Of a stretch of DNA of 64,000 bases, positions 1 to 9,068 are shown one piece after another. The notes beneath the pieces were generated by a model that was given only the letters and a program-made list of their open reading frames with translations, made no database searches and was not told the origin of the DNA. The DNA lies in assembly GCF_008974185.1 (NCBI RefSeq), contig NZ_BKZP01000018.1:1-64000 (forward strand), written 5' to 3'. Within the stretch, counting starts at the first letter, position 1; every line of letters starts with the position of its first letter. The translations under genes were made by a program, and so were the position numbers. The DNA is from Weizmannia acidilactici. Its GTDB lineage: Bacteria > Bacillota > Bacilli > Bacillales > Bacillaceae_C.

Positions 1-118
1 AATATAATAGTTTTTTTAAAATTTTTGATTGATTTGAAAGGGATTACAATATTGGCGTGGCGGTATTTTTTTCACTTTTTCCTTATTTTTAATGTAATTA
101 AAAAACAATAAAAAAATA

Positions 119-147
119 TGTACAAGTAAAACAAATGTTAGTATAAT
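119..147 (+). promoter_or_regulatory. Candidate oppA promoter
   Basis: A TATAAT hexamer sits at 142-147, 54 bases before the oppA start, in a very AT-rich leader. The matching -35 region (about 119-124) is poor, so only the -10 box is convincing. Nothing else is recognised in positions 1-201. Confidence 0.3.
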
Positions 148-201
148 TGATTTCGAAAAGTCACTTGCTTTTCAGAAAAATAAAAAAAGGGTGGTTAGCT
201 G

Positions 202-1869
202 ATGAAAAAGTCAAAATTTTATGTTTTCATGACTTTGGCTTTTGTGCTGTCCCTTGTGCTTGGTGCCTGCGGCAGCAATAACAGCAGCAGTTCAGGCAGC
301 AAAAGCGGCAACAGCTCAACAAAGCAAGTCTTAAACTGGATTGCTAGCGCTGAAATTCCTTCAGGCGATCCGACGCTCGCAACAGACCAGGAAAGCTTCA
401 TCTTATTTGGAAACACGATGGAAGGCCTTTACCGCATCGGTAAAGATGACAATCTCTATTTGGCTGATGCAGCCGAAGAACCGACTGTAAGCAAAGACGG
501 TAAGACATATACATTTAAACTCCGTAAAGATGCGAAATGGTCGAATGGCGATCCTGTAACAGCGAAAGACTATGTCTTTTCATGGCAAAGGGCTGTAAAT
601 CCGAAAGTCGGCTCCCAATATTCCTATATTTTTGCCGGGGTCATCAAAAATGCATCTGATATTTTGGCCGGCAAAAAGCAACCGAGCGAACTGGGTGTTA
701 AGGCAATCGATGATTATACGCTTCAAGTCCAATTGGAACGCCCGACACCATACTTAAAATCATTGCTTGCATTCCCGACCTACTTCCCGCAAAACCAAAA
801 ATTCGTGGAATCGAAAGGGAAAAAATATGGGACAAATAGCGACAATATGTTATTTAACGGGCCATTTATCTTAAAAAATTGGAACGGCACAGGTCTGACC
901 TGGAAATATGTGAAAAACCCGAATTATTATGACAAAGATAAAGTTAAATTGCAGCAAATCAATTTCCAAGTTGTCAAAGCGGTTAACACCGGCGTGAACC
1001 TGTACAACACCGGCAAAGTTGACCGTGTCGGCTTGAGCAACGAATATGCGCAGCAGTATAAAAACAGCAAAGAAGCCCATACGTATCCGACTTCTTCCGT
1101 CTTCTACTTCAAATATAATGAAGTGCGCAACGGCAAGAAGACTGCTTTAGCGAATATCAATATCCGCAAAGCTTTGGCAATGGCAGTGGATAAACAATCG
1201 TATGTTGATACTACATTAGGCAACGGTTCTATCCCTGCAAACGGATTGGTTCCGAAAGACTTTGTAAAAGATCCGAAAACAGGGCAGGATTTCCGTGCTG
1301 AAAACGGAGATTTCCTAAAATATAATGCTTCGGAAGCTAAGAAATACTGGGAAAAAGGCTTGAAAGAACTTGGCGTGAAGAGTCTTACGTTTGAACTGCT
1401 TGGTGATGACACCGACGACGCCAAGAAATCAAGCGAATTTATCCAAAACCAATTGGAAAAGAATTTACCTGGTTTAACGCTCAAACTGAAAAACGTACCA
1501 TTTAAAAACCGCTTGCAATTGGATACAAACCAAGACTACGATATTCAGCTTGCCGGTTGGGGACCGGACTATCAGGACCCTATGACATTCCTCGATCTGT
1601 TTGTCACAAACGGGGATAACAATAAATCCGGTTATTCCAATAAACAATATGACAAGCTAATCAATGAAGCAAAAACAACTTATGCGAACAACCCTGAAAA
1701 ACGTTGGCAAGTTATGCTGAAGGCAGAAAAAATCTTGATGAATGATGCCGCAATCGGGCCGTTGTACCAACGTGCATATCTCCGCCTGCAAAAACCTTAT
1801 GTTAAAGGCGTAGAAGACCACTTGTTCGGTCCGGATACAACCTTCAGGGATGCTTATGTTCAAAAATAA
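202..1869 (+). CDS. oppA: Oligopeptide ABC transporter substrate-binding lipoprotein
   Basis: Extracytoplasmic peptide-binding protein (SBP family 5, 555 aa) that captures oligopeptides and delivers them to the OppBC channel. The N-terminus is a lipoprotein signal: KK basic end, hydrophobic core, lipobox LGAC with Cys23 as the lipidated residue, then a Ser/Asn/Gly-rich linker. The rest carries the family body with the GLYRIGKDDNLY and LRKDAKWSNGDPVTAKDYVFSW blocks split over residues 75-130. The start is supported by an AAAGGGTGG site at 185-193. It is the first gene of oppABCDF. The hairpin after it explains how a binding protein could be made in excess over the membrane subunits. Family assignment is firm; peptide length preference cannot be read from sequence. 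Confidence 0.95.
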   Translation: MKKSKFYVFMTLAFVLSLVLGACGSNNSSSSGSKSGNSSTKQVLNWIASAEIPSGDPTLATDQESFILFGNTMEGLYRIGKDDNLYLADAAEEPTVSKDGKTYTFKLRKDAKWSNGDPVTAKDYVFSWQRAVNPKVGSQYSYIFAGVIKNASDILAGKKQPSELGVKAIDDYTLQVQLERPTPYLKSLLAFPTYFPQNQKFVESKGKKYGTNSDNMLFNGPFILKNWNGTGLTWKYVKNPNYYDKDKVKLQQINFQVVKAVNTGVNLYNTGKVDRVGLSNEYAQQYKNSKEAHTYPTSSVFYFKYNEVRNGKKTALANINIRKALAMAVDKQSYVDTTLGNGSIPANGLVPKDFVKDPKTGQDFRAENGDFLKYNASEAKKYWEKGLKELGVKSLTFELLGDDTDDAKKSSEFIQNQLEKNLPGLTLKLKNVPFKNRLQLDTNQDYDIQLAGWGPDYQDPMTFLDLFVTNGDNNKSGYSNKQYDKLINEAKTTYANNPEKRWQVMLKAEKILMNDAAIGPLYQRAYLRLQKPYVKGVEDHLFGPDTTFRDAYVQK

Positions 1870-1894
1870 TTTTAAATCAGGTTTGATTGGCGAA

Positions 1895-1927
1895 GGAGAG
1901 TATTTCCTTTTAGGGATACTCTCTTTT
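1895..1927 (+). terminator. Hairpin between oppA and oppB, likely partial terminator
   Basis: GAGAGTAT (1896-1903) pairs with ATACTCTC (1916-1923) and is followed by TTTT. A weak terminator after the binding-protein gene is usual in Opp operons and would let some transcription run into oppB. Confidence 0.7.
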
Positions 1928-1985
1928 GACCGTTAAGAGAAGTTTTGTAAGAAAATTGTAAATCATTTTATTAGGAGGTGCCGGT

Positions 1986-2918
1986 GTGGTTAAGTATCTC
2001 TCGCAAAGGATTATCTACCTTTTGATCACATTATTTTTGATTTCATCTTTTACATTTTTTTTAATGAAATTTTTGCCGGGAACGCCATTCCGAAACCAGC
2101 AAAAACTTTCTCCTGAACAAATTCATATATTAAATGAAAAATATGGCCTCAATGATCCGGTTCCTGTCCAATATGTAAAATACATGGGAAAACTGGCACA
2201 AGGTGACCTCGGGATTTCATTCCAATTCGATAACCAATCCGTTACGCACCTCATTCTGAATCGGATGGGTCCGTCCTTACAGCTGGGAATTCAGGCAATG
2301 ATCCTGGGTACGCTTATCGGAATTATATTGGGCATGTTGGCGGCAATGTTCCAAAACAGCTGGATTGACTACGGCAGTACATTGATTGCGATCCTCGGAG
2401 TCTCAATTCCCTCGTTTGTATTTGCTGCAGCTTTGCAATACTTTGTAGGCGTAAAACTACAATGGTTGCCGGTTGCATCCTGGGATGGTTTTTCTTCAAC
2501 TATATTGCCTACCATTGCTCTCGCTATTGGTCCCGTTGCTACAGCTGCCCGGTTTATCCGGACAGAGCTGGTTGATGTTTTAAGTTCGGATTATATTGTT
2601 TTGGCAAAAGCGAAAGGAAATTCATATCGTGATATTGCCTTTAAACATGCGCTTCGAAATGCTTTAATTCCGTTAATTACTGTTTTGGGTCCTACGACCG
2701 CAGCCATTTTGACGGGATCAATGGTGATTGAGCAAATTTTTTCGATTCCGGGAATCGGGGAGCAATTTGTAAAATCAATTCAAATGAACGATTACCCAAT
2801 TATTATGGGTACAACAATTTTCTACTCATTTGTCTTGGTCGTATGTACTTTAATTGTTGATATATTGTATGGCATTATCGACCCGAGAATTCGTTTAGCC
2901 GGGGGGAATAATTCATGA
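1986..2918 (+). CDS. oppB: Oligopeptide ABC transporter permease OppB
   Basis: Integral membrane subunit (310 aa) that forms one half of the peptide channel in the plasma membrane. An N-terminal helix at about residues 8-28 is followed by a long external loop and a five-helix BPD_transp_1 domain. The cytoplasmic EAA coupling loop, which docks on the ATPases, lies near residues 210-240 (KHALRNALIPLITVLG). The GTG start follows AGGAGGT at 1973-1979 with good spacing. A second GTG two bases earlier is out of frame. Its end overlaps oppC by 4 bases, suggesting translational coupling. Confidence 0.95.
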   Translation: MVKYLSQRIIYLLITLFLISSFTFFLMKFLPGTPFRNQQKLSPEQIHILNEKYGLNDPVPVQYVKYMGKLAQGDLGISFQFDNQSVTHLILNRMGPSLQLGIQAMILGTLIGIILGMLAAMFQNSWIDYGSTLIAILGVSIPSFVFAAALQYFVGVKLQWLPVASWDGFSSTILPTIALAIGPVATAARFIRTELVDVLSSDYIVLAKAKGNSYRDIAFKHALRNALIPLITVLGPTTAAILTGSMVIEQIFSIPGIGEQFVKSIQMNDYPIIMGTTIFYSFVLVVCTLIVDILYGIIDPRIRLAGGNNS

Positions 2919-3937
2919 GCACAAGCACCAATGAAACGATTTCAAAAGATATGTTTGAACTTGTTGAAGTAAATCATGAAGACGCGGATGTGATTGAAAA
3001 GCCGCAGCTGTCTTTTATGCAGGATGCTTGGCTGCGCCTAAGGAAAAATAAAGCGGCGATTGCGAGTTTAATTATCCTGATTTTGCTCATTATCATGGCG
3101 GCAATCGGCCCGTCACTTTCTAAGTATGATCCTTATACCCAAGATTCTTCGCGGATCAACCTGCCGCCAAGAATTCCAGGAATTGAAAAGCTTGGCATTT
3201 TTGACGGAACACAGGAGATCGCAGGGAAAAAAGTCAATGTTTATGAACAAAAGCATATTAAAGATTATTACTGGTTTGGCACTGATTCGCTCGGCCGTGA
3301 TCTGTTTTCAAGGGTTTGGCAAGGGACAAGGGTATCCCTTTATATCGCTTTTCTTGCCGCATTAATTGATATGGTGATCGGGGTAACTTACGGCTTAATT
3401 TCAGGCTATAAAGGCGGGCAGGTCGATAATGTGATGCAGCGGATTGTTGAAATTCTTTACGGGGTACCGAACCTCATTGTTGTTATCCTCATGCTGCTCA
3501 TTTTTGCACCGGGGATTTTGTCGATCACGGTGGCAATGGTTACTACCGGCTGGCTTGGCATGTCTCGGGTTGTACGCGGGCAGGTGCTGAAATTGAAAAA
3601 TATGGAATATGTATTGGCTGCAAAAACTTTGGGCGCATCGAATACAAGGATTTTATTCAAACATTTGCTGCCAAATTTGGCCGGCGTTATCATCATCAAT
3701 ACAATGTTTACGATTCCGACTGCCATTTTCTTTGAAGCATTTTTAAGTTTTATCGGGATTGGATTGCAGGCACCGAAAGCATCCCTTGGTACATTGATCC
3801 AGGACGGTTATCAAACGTTCCAATTTTTGCCATTCCAATTGTGGATTCCGGCGGCTGTCATTTGTATTCTTTTGATTGCCTTTAATCTATTGGGTGATGG
3901 TTTACGGGATGCATTTGATCCGAAAATGCGAGATTAA
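2915..3937 (+). CDS. oppC: Oligopeptide ABC transporter permease OppC
   Basis: Second channel subunit (340 aa), partner of OppB. It begins with a cytoplasmic tail of about 45 residues carrying an OppC_N region, then a first helix at about 48-70, an external domain and a five-helix permease core. The EAA loop near residues 245-270 (KHLLPNLAGVIIINTMF) is the ATPase contact. Start ATG overlaps the oppB stop; its own stop overlaps an ATG at 3937, but oppD more likely starts at 3961. Length and motifs are ordinary for the family. Confidence 0.95.
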   Translation: MSTSTNETISKDMFELVEVNHEDADVIEKPQLSFMQDAWLRLRKNKAAIASLIILILLIIMAAIGPSLSKYDPYTQDSSRINLPPRIPGIEKLGIFDGTQEIAGKKVNVYEQKHIKDYYWFGTDSLGRDLFSRVWQGTRVSLYIAFLAALIDMVIGVTYGLISGYKGGQVDNVMQRIVEILYGVPNLIVVILMLLIFAPGILSITVAMVTTGWLGMSRVVRGQVLKLKNMEYVLAAKTLGASNTRILFKHLLPNLAGVIIINTMFTIPTAIFFEAFLSFIGIGLQAPKASLGTLIQDGYQTFQFLPFQLWIPAAVICILLIAFNLLGDGLRDAFDPKMRD

Positions 3938-3960
3938 TGGTGAAGCGAGGTGAGCCTTTT

Positions 3961-5022
3961 ATGGAAAATATATTGGAAGTAAAAGATTTAAATATTTCTT
4001 TCCACACTTTTGCCGGTGAAGTACAGGCGATCCGCGGTGTGAATTTTACTTTAAAAAAAGGTGAAACATTGGCAATCGTGGGGGAATCCGGTTCGGGAAA
4101 ATCGGTTACAACGAAAGCTATCATGCGGCTGCTGCCCCCGAATAACTCTGAAATTAAATCGGGAGAAATCCTGTTTAACGGCATAGATATTGTAAAAGCA
4201 TCCGAACGAAAAATGCAGACGATCCGCGGCAAAGACATTTCAATGATTTTCCAGGATCCGATGACTTCGTTAAATCCGACGATGACGATCGGCAAGCAAA
4301 TCATGGAACCGTTGTTAAAACATCAGAAATTACATAAAAGCGAGGCAAAAAAACGCGCTATTGAGCTTTTAAAACTGGTCGGCATTCCGAAAGCGGAGGT
4401 ACGGTTCAAACAATATCCGCACCAATTCTCCGGCGGAATGCGGCAGCGCGTTGTCATTGCGATTGCGCTTGCATGTAATCCGAAAATTTTAATTGCGGAC
4501 GAACCTACAACTGCGCTGGACGTTACGATTCAGGCTCAAATTCTTGATCTAATGAAAGACCTGCAGTCGAAAATTGAAACATCTATCATTTTCATTACCC
4601 ATGATTTGGGCGTTGTGGCGAATGTTGCCGATCGCGTGGCGGTCATGTATGCCGGGAAAATTGTTGAAATCGGCACCGTTGATGAAATTTTTTATAATCC
4701 GAAGCATCCTTATACATGGGGGTTAATCAGCTCCATGCCAAGCCTGGATGTGAAAGACGAGGAACTATATGCTATCCCGGGCACGCCCCCTGATTTGCTC
4801 CGCCCGCCTAAAGGAGATCCATTTGCGCCAAGGAACAAGTTTGCGATGAAGATTGATTTTGAAAAAGAACCGCCGATGTTTAAGGTTTCCGATACGCATT
4901 ATGCGGCGACATGGCTTTTGCATCCGGACGCCCCGAAAGTGGAACCGCCGGAAGCCGTGAAAAAGAGGATGAATAAGTTTAAGGGTGTTGTGCGCCCGGC
5001 TCCGGTTGAGGAGGAAAAGTAA
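3961..5022 (+). CDS. oppD: Oligopeptide ABC transporter ATPase OppD
   Basis: Cytoplasmic ATPase (353 aa) that powers peptide import together with OppF. Walker A is GESGSGKS, the ABC signature is SGGMRQR, and Walker B is ILIADEP followed by TTALDVT, with the switch histidine in ITHDLG. After residue 240 it has the oligopeptide/dipeptide transporter C-terminal extension seen in OppD/DppD proteins. I chose ATG 3961 because GAGGTG at 3947-3952 is correctly placed for it. An ATG at 3937 overlapping the oppC stop is possible and would add 8 residues. Confidence 0.93.
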   Translation: MENILEVKDLNISFHTFAGEVQAIRGVNFTLKKGETLAIVGESGSGKSVTTKAIMRLLPPNNSEIKSGEILFNGIDIVKASERKMQTIRGKDISMIFQDPMTSLNPTMTIGKQIMEPLLKHQKLHKSEAKKRAIELLKLVGIPKAEVRFKQYPHQFSGGMRQRVVIAIALACNPKILIADEPTTALDVTIQAQILDLMKDLQSKIETSIIFITHDLGVVANVADRVAVMYAGKIVEIGTVDEIFYNPKHPYTWGLISSMPSLDVKDEELYAIPGTPPDLLRPPKGDPFAPRNKFAMKIDFEKEPPMFKVSDTHYAATWLLHPDAPKVEPPEAVKKRMNKFKGVVRPAPVEEEK

Positions 5023-5023
5023 G

Positions 5024-5965
5024 ATGGCAACAAAAGAAAAACTGATTGAAGTGAAACATTTAAAACAATATTTTAATGTAGGAAAGGCAAATGAAGTACG
5101 GGCCGTGGATGACATCACTTTCGACATCTACAAAGGAGAAACGCTCGGGCTTGTCGGGGAATCCGGATGTGGCAAGTCGACAACAGGACGGACAATCATC
5201 CGCCTGTATAATGCAACGGCCGGGGAAGTATTGTACGAAGGGAAAAATGTCCACGGCAAAATGTCCAAAAATGAGTTGAAACAGCTCCGCCAAAAAATGC
5301 AGATGATTTTCCAGGATCCGTACGCATCGCTCAACCCGCGCCTGAAAGTGGCGGATATCATTGCGGAAGGGATCGATATCCACGGGCTTGCAAAATCGAA
5401 AGAAGAGCGGATGAACCGTGTATATGAACTTCTGGAAACGGTCGGCCTCAACAAAGAACATGCAAACCGTTATCCACACGAATTTTCCGGCGGGCAGCGG
5501 CAGCGGATCGGTATTGCAAGAGCGCTTGCGGTCAATCCGGAATTTATTATCGCCGATGAGCCGATTTCCGCGCTTGACGTGTCGATCCAAGCCCAGGTGG
5601 TCAACCTATTGAAGAAATTGCAAAAAGAGCATAATCTGACGTATTTGTTTATTGCCCACGATTTATCGATGGTCAAATACATCAGCGACCGGATCGGCGT
5701 CATGTATTTCGGCAAATTGGTGGAACTGGCCGATGCCGACGATTTGTACAACCATCCGCTCCACCCGTATACACAATCGCTGCTATCCGCCATTCCGCTT
5801 CCTGATCCTGATTATGAGCGTACCCGGAAGCGGAAAATTTATGACCCGTCCGTCCACCAATATCGTGCAGGTGAAGAAGTAAAAATGCGGGAAGTCGCCC
5901 CAAACCATTTTGTTTACTGCTCCGAAAGGGAATTGGAGCAGTACAAAAAAGCATACAATGGCTGA
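5024..5965 (+). CDS. oppF: Oligopeptide ABC transporter ATPase OppF
   Basis: Second ATPase of the Opp importer (313 aa). Walker A GESGCGKST, signature SGGQRQR, Walker B FIIADEP and ISALDVS are all intact, and the C-terminus keeps the oligopeptide transporter extension. ATG 5024 lies one base after the oppD stop, with GAGGAGGA just upstream inside oppD, so translation is probably coupled. A strong terminator follows and closes the operon. Confidence 0.94.
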   Translation: MATKEKLIEVKHLKQYFNVGKANEVRAVDDITFDIYKGETLGLVGESGCGKSTTGRTIIRLYNATAGEVLYEGKNVHGKMSKNELKQLRQKMQMIFQDPYASLNPRLKVADIIAEGIDIHGLAKSKEERMNRVYELLETVGLNKEHANRYPHEFSGGQRQRIGIARALAVNPEFIIADEPISALDVSIQAQVVNLLKKLQKEHNLTYLFIAHDLSMVKYISDRIGVMYFGKLVELADADDLYNHPLHPYTQSLLSAIPLPDPDYERTRKRKIYDPSVHQYRAGEEVKMREVAPNHFVYCSERELEQYKKAYNG

Positions 5966-5982
5966 CCATTCTCAATTAAGCC

Positions 5983-6020
5983 AAAAGAACGCACGCTATT
6001 TGAAAGTGCGTTCTTTTTTA
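5983..6020 (+). terminator. Rho-independent terminator of opp operon
   Basis: AAAAGAACGCAC (5983-5994) pairs perfectly with GTGCGTTCTTTT (6006-6017), followed by more T residues. It lies 17 bases after the oppF stop. Confidence 0.88.
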
Positions 6021-6257
6021 ATTCCCTTCTATTTTTCATAGAAATTTAAGAAAAAAATGTTTAAATACGGTTAAAAGGGGTAATGTAAAATGATTAATGC
6101 GCTCCGAAAAATTGCGAAATATATTTTTCAAAAAAATATATTCAATATCCCGGAAATCGTGTATAATACATAATATAGATTGTTTTATTAAAGTAATTTT
6201 AATCTAATAATCTTGCTGTAAATGTAAAATATAATTTTTTAGGAGTGTGAATGATAG

Positions 6258-6653
6258 ATGGTAACATTGTACACTTCACCTAGTTGCACATCTTGTAGAA
6301 AAGCTCGGAACTGGCTTGAAGAAAACCACATTGAGTATACAGAACGCAATATTTTTTCCGAACCGCTTACATTCGATGAAATTAAAGGAATCTTGCGCAT
6401 GACGGAAGACGGGACGGACGAAATTATTTCCACACGTTCGAAAACTTTCCAAAAACTGAACGTTGATTTGGATGCCCTTCCGCTTCAAGAGTTGTATAAA
6501 CTGATCCAGCAAAATCCGGGATTGCTGAGAAGGCCGATTATTGTGGATGAAAAACGCCTGCAAGTGGGTTACAATGAAGATGAAATCCGGCGTTTCCTCC
6601 CGCGGAAAGTGCGCACCTTCCAGCTCAGGGAAGCGCAAAAGCTTGTCAATTAA
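6258..6653 (+). CDS. spx: Redox-responsive RNA polymerase-binding regulator Spx
   Basis: Spx (131 aa) belongs to the ArsC-like family. It binds the RNA polymerase alpha C-terminal domain and switches on thiol-stress genes. The N-terminal CTSC pair (Cys10, Cys13) is the known disulfide redox switch, and the Arg-rich surface with [14 protein letters not shown] is typical. In the family, ClpXP degrades Spx with the adaptor YjbH/SpxH, whose gene is at 11639-12493 here. A good AGGAGTG site precedes the start. A TATAAT at 6162-6167 is a possible promoter element but its -35 is weak. A strong terminator follows. Confidence 0.96.
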   Translation: MVTLYTSPSCTSCRKARNWLEENHIEYTERNIFSEPLTFDEIKGILRMTEDGTDEIISTRSKTFQKLNVDLDALPLQELYKLIQQNPGLLRRPIIVDEKRLQVGYNEDEIRRFLPRKVRTFQLREAQKLVN

Positions 6654-6677
6654 CCGGGTGTCTGTACGCCTGCTGCC

Positions 6678-6707
6678 CCTTCCAAGTACGGCTTGGAAGG
6701 TTTTTTT
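6678..6707 (+). terminator. Rho-independent terminator of spx
   Basis: CCTTCCAAG (6678-6686) pairs with CTTGGAAGG (6692-6700), followed by seven T residues. Confidence 0.9.
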
Positions 6708-6780
6708 CTATGGGCGGAAAATACGGGAAATTATGTCATCATTTCGTAAATAAGCGGATATATATTTAGAAAATTTTGTC

Positions 6781-6809
6781 TTGAATTCCCCCGGGGAATC
6801 GGCTACAAT
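6781..6809 (+). promoter_or_regulatory. SigA-type promoter for mecA
   Basis: TTGAAT (6781-6786), 17-base spacer, TACAAT (6804-6809). It leaves a leader of roughly 185 bases before mecA. The 347-base gap between spx and mecA otherwise holds only the spx terminator and an AT-rich inverted stretch near 6870-6890. Confidence 0.6.
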
Positions 6810-7000
6810 ACAAAAAAGATGCAGGGCACAATAGCGGTGAAATGTTAAGTGGTAGGCCTGCGTGGAATTTAAAAAAAACAAGTTTTTTTATTTCCATTCG
6901 TCTGTCTTTTATCATAAAATAAAAGTACAAGGTAACCTAAATGTGCCTGAATGGGGGAACGAGTCCCTTCACAACACTTAATAGAAGGGAGAGTTGTTGT

Positions 7001-7660
7001 ATGGAAATTGAAAGAATCAATGAGAACACGGTGAAGTTTTATATTTCGTATGTTGATATAGAAAAACGCGGGTTTAATCGTGAAGAAATCTGGTATGACC
7101 GGGAAAGAAGCGAGGAGCTTTTTTGGGAAATGATGGATGAGATCCATACGGAAGACGAGGTGTTCGACCCTGAAGGCCCGCTTTGGATACAAGTGCAGGC
7201 GCTGGAAAAAGGCTTGGAAGTGCTGGTAACGAAAGCCCAATTGTCGAAAGACGGGCAGCGTTTTGAACTGCCAATTCCGGAAGATAAATTGAAGGATTTT
7301 ACTGTAAATGAACAGCTTGAAGAATTTTTTGACGAGAATTTCCATACTTCCTTGCATCATGGGTTTGCGGATAGTGATCTTTTGGAGCAGGTGCTGTATT
7401 TCAAAGACATTGAAGATTTGATTGCTTTGTCGAAGAATTACCGGATGGAAGGTGTCAAAACAAAACTGTATTCCTTTGAAGGGAAATACTATCTCCATGT
7501 TATTTTCCCGGAAGATGCAAGCGAAGAGGAGAATGATTTTATGTTGAGCCAGCTGCTTGAATATTGCGACATTGCATCCATCACGAGCCACCGGTTGCAG
7601 GAGTACGGCAATTTAATTATTGACAGAGATGTATTCGCGAAATTAAACTCGTATTTTTAA
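7001..7660 (+). CDS. mecA: Adaptor protein MecA for ClpCP
   Basis: MecA (219 aa) delivers targets such as ComK to the ClpC-ClpP protease and helps assemble ClpC. The N-terminal substrate-binding part opens with MEIERINENTVKFYISY. A linker rich in Glu/Asp follows, and the C-terminal ClpC-binding domain includes YLHVIFPEDASEEENDF. ATG 7001 follows AGAAGGGAGAG at a proper distance, so I used it rather than an upstream in-frame start. As in B. subtilis, it lies between spx and coiA. Confidence 0.95.
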   Translation: MEIERINENTVKFYISYVDIEKRGFNREEIWYDRERSEELFWEMMDEIHTEDEVFDPEGPLWIQVQALEKGLEVLVTKAQLSKDGQRFELPIPEDKLKDFTVNEQLEEFFDENFHTSLHHGFADSDLLEQVLYFKDIEDLIALSKNYRMEGVKTKLYSFEGKYYLHVIFPEDASEEENDFMLSQLLEYCDIASITSHRLQEYGNLIIDRDVFAKLNSYF

Positions 7661-7670
7661 TGGATACACG

Positions 7671-7699
7671 ATCGATGCAGGCAAAGCATCGATTTTTTT
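7671..7699 (+). terminator. Rho-independent terminator of mecA
   Basis: ATCGATGC (7671-7678) pairs with GCATCGAT (7686-7693) and runs into a T tract to 7699. Confidence 0.85.
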
Positions 7700-7781
7700 G
7701 TGCAGCCAGTTTGCCCCGAAAAATAAAAAGAAGGATTTTCAGCCTTGACGGAGAATTTGAATTAAAAAGGAGATGATGCCG

Positions 7782-8987
7782 TTGCTTTCTGCGCTGAATC
7801 AGCGGGGGGAGCTGGTTATGCTGACAAAACGCTTTACAAGGAATGAACTTCAAAATTTGAGAGCCTCTAACACCTTTTATTGCCGGGACTGCCGCGAACC
7901 CCTTATTTTAAAGATCGGTAACCAAATCACCCCCCATTTTTCCCACTACCGCCATTCCGATTGTGTTAATTCTTCCGAACCTGAGAGCCCAATGCATTTA
8001 CAGGGCAAGAAAGATTTATATTTATGGCTGAAGGGGCAGGACCTGGAGGTTACCCTTGAACAATATATCCCGTCCATTCAGCAAAGGGCCGATCTGCTTG
8101 TCCGAAAAAACGGGCAGCTGTTTGCCGTCGAATACCAATGCTCCCCGATCCCGTTCAGGCAGATCATGAAACGGACGGAAGGGTACAAAAGCCTGAACAT
8201 CCTGCCCGTATGGATATTGGGCGGCTACCCTTGCCGGAAAGAAGCTGGAAAAGGGCCGGATGTTTTTACTTGCACGGACTTCCAATTATATTTTTTAAGA
8301 TACATTCGTAAACATTATTTCTATTTATTCAGTTACTTTCCTAAAAAGCAAGCCCTCTGTATGTTATTCCGCATGGTCCCGGCCTCTTCCAGAAGATTTC
8401 ATGCCCTTTATGATGAAAAACCACTGTCTTCCTTTGCATTTCCTTTTACTGATGTGCAATTTCACACCAAAACGTTTCCGCTTTCTTTGGTTGACTGGTT
8501 TTCGGAGAGGCGGAACTGGATACGGATGAAGGTCCAGTTCGGAAAAGCATTTCTAGATCCTTTTTTACGCCAGGTGTATGAATCCGGGCTGCACCCGCTA
8601 TTTTTGCCGTCCTTTATCGGACTGCCGCTGAAACAGATGGCCATTTGCAAACAGCATCCGGTTGTATGGCAGTTTTATGTTTGGAAAGATTTTTCCAGTG
8701 CCATAATGCAAAAAGCATGTGTTTCGCTGGATGAAATGGTTTCGTTATTTTTCAGGCGGGTCGGAAAAAAAGAAATTGAACTGCGAAAAACCCCGTTTGT
8801 ACACGAGAAAAATGTCGTTAAAGTGATGCTGTTTGAATATGCGCAGACGCTGACCCGGCTGGGATATTGGGAAGAAGCCGGAAAAACGAAATATATGATG
8901 AATAAAAACATCTGCTTTCCAAAAAATATGGAAGAACTGGACGGGATGGAGCATAATATAACTTTACGGCTCCCGCCCATTTTATGA
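7782..8987 (+). CDS. coiA: Competence protein CoiA
   Basis: CoiA family protein (about 401 aa), needed for processing or recombination of incoming DNA during transformation in B. subtilis and streptococci. A zinc-finger-like FYCRDC element lies near residue 38. A nuclease-like core follows with H-x-GK and RADLLV...FAVEYQCSPI, the D-(E)-E-x-Q pattern of PD-(D/E)xK folds, near residues 75-130. AAGGAG at 7767-7772 is best spaced for TTG 7782. ATG codons at 7773 and 7776 touch the ribosome site and are less likely. Role in this organism is inferred; mecA upstream also acts on competence in B. subtilis. Confidence 0.88.
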   Translation: MLSALNQRGELVMLTKRFTRNELQNLRASNTFYCRDCREPLILKIGNQITPHFSHYRHSDCVNSSEPESPMHLQGKKDLYLWLKGQDLEVTLEQYIPSIQQRADLLVRKNGQLFAVEYQCSPIPFRQIMKRTEGYKSLNILPVWILGGYPCRKEAGKGPDVFTCTDFQLYFLRYIRKHYFYLFSYFPKKQALCMLFRMVPASSRRFHALYDEKPLSSFAFPFTDVQFHTKTFPLSLVDWFSERRNWIRMKVQFGKAFLDPFLRQVYESGLHPLFLPSFIGLPLKQMAICKQHPVVWQFYVWKDFSSAIMQKACVSLDEMVSLFFRRVGKKEIELRKTPFVHEKNVVKVMLFEYAQTLTRLGYWEEAGKTKYMMNKNICFPKNMEELDGMEHNITLRLPPIL

Positions 8988-9068
8988 AGACAGATCAGTA
9001 GCGGGATTGTGCGCTGTACGTTAGAATGAAAAAAGAAGGAATTTTTTGAGAAGAATGGAGGAAAATTG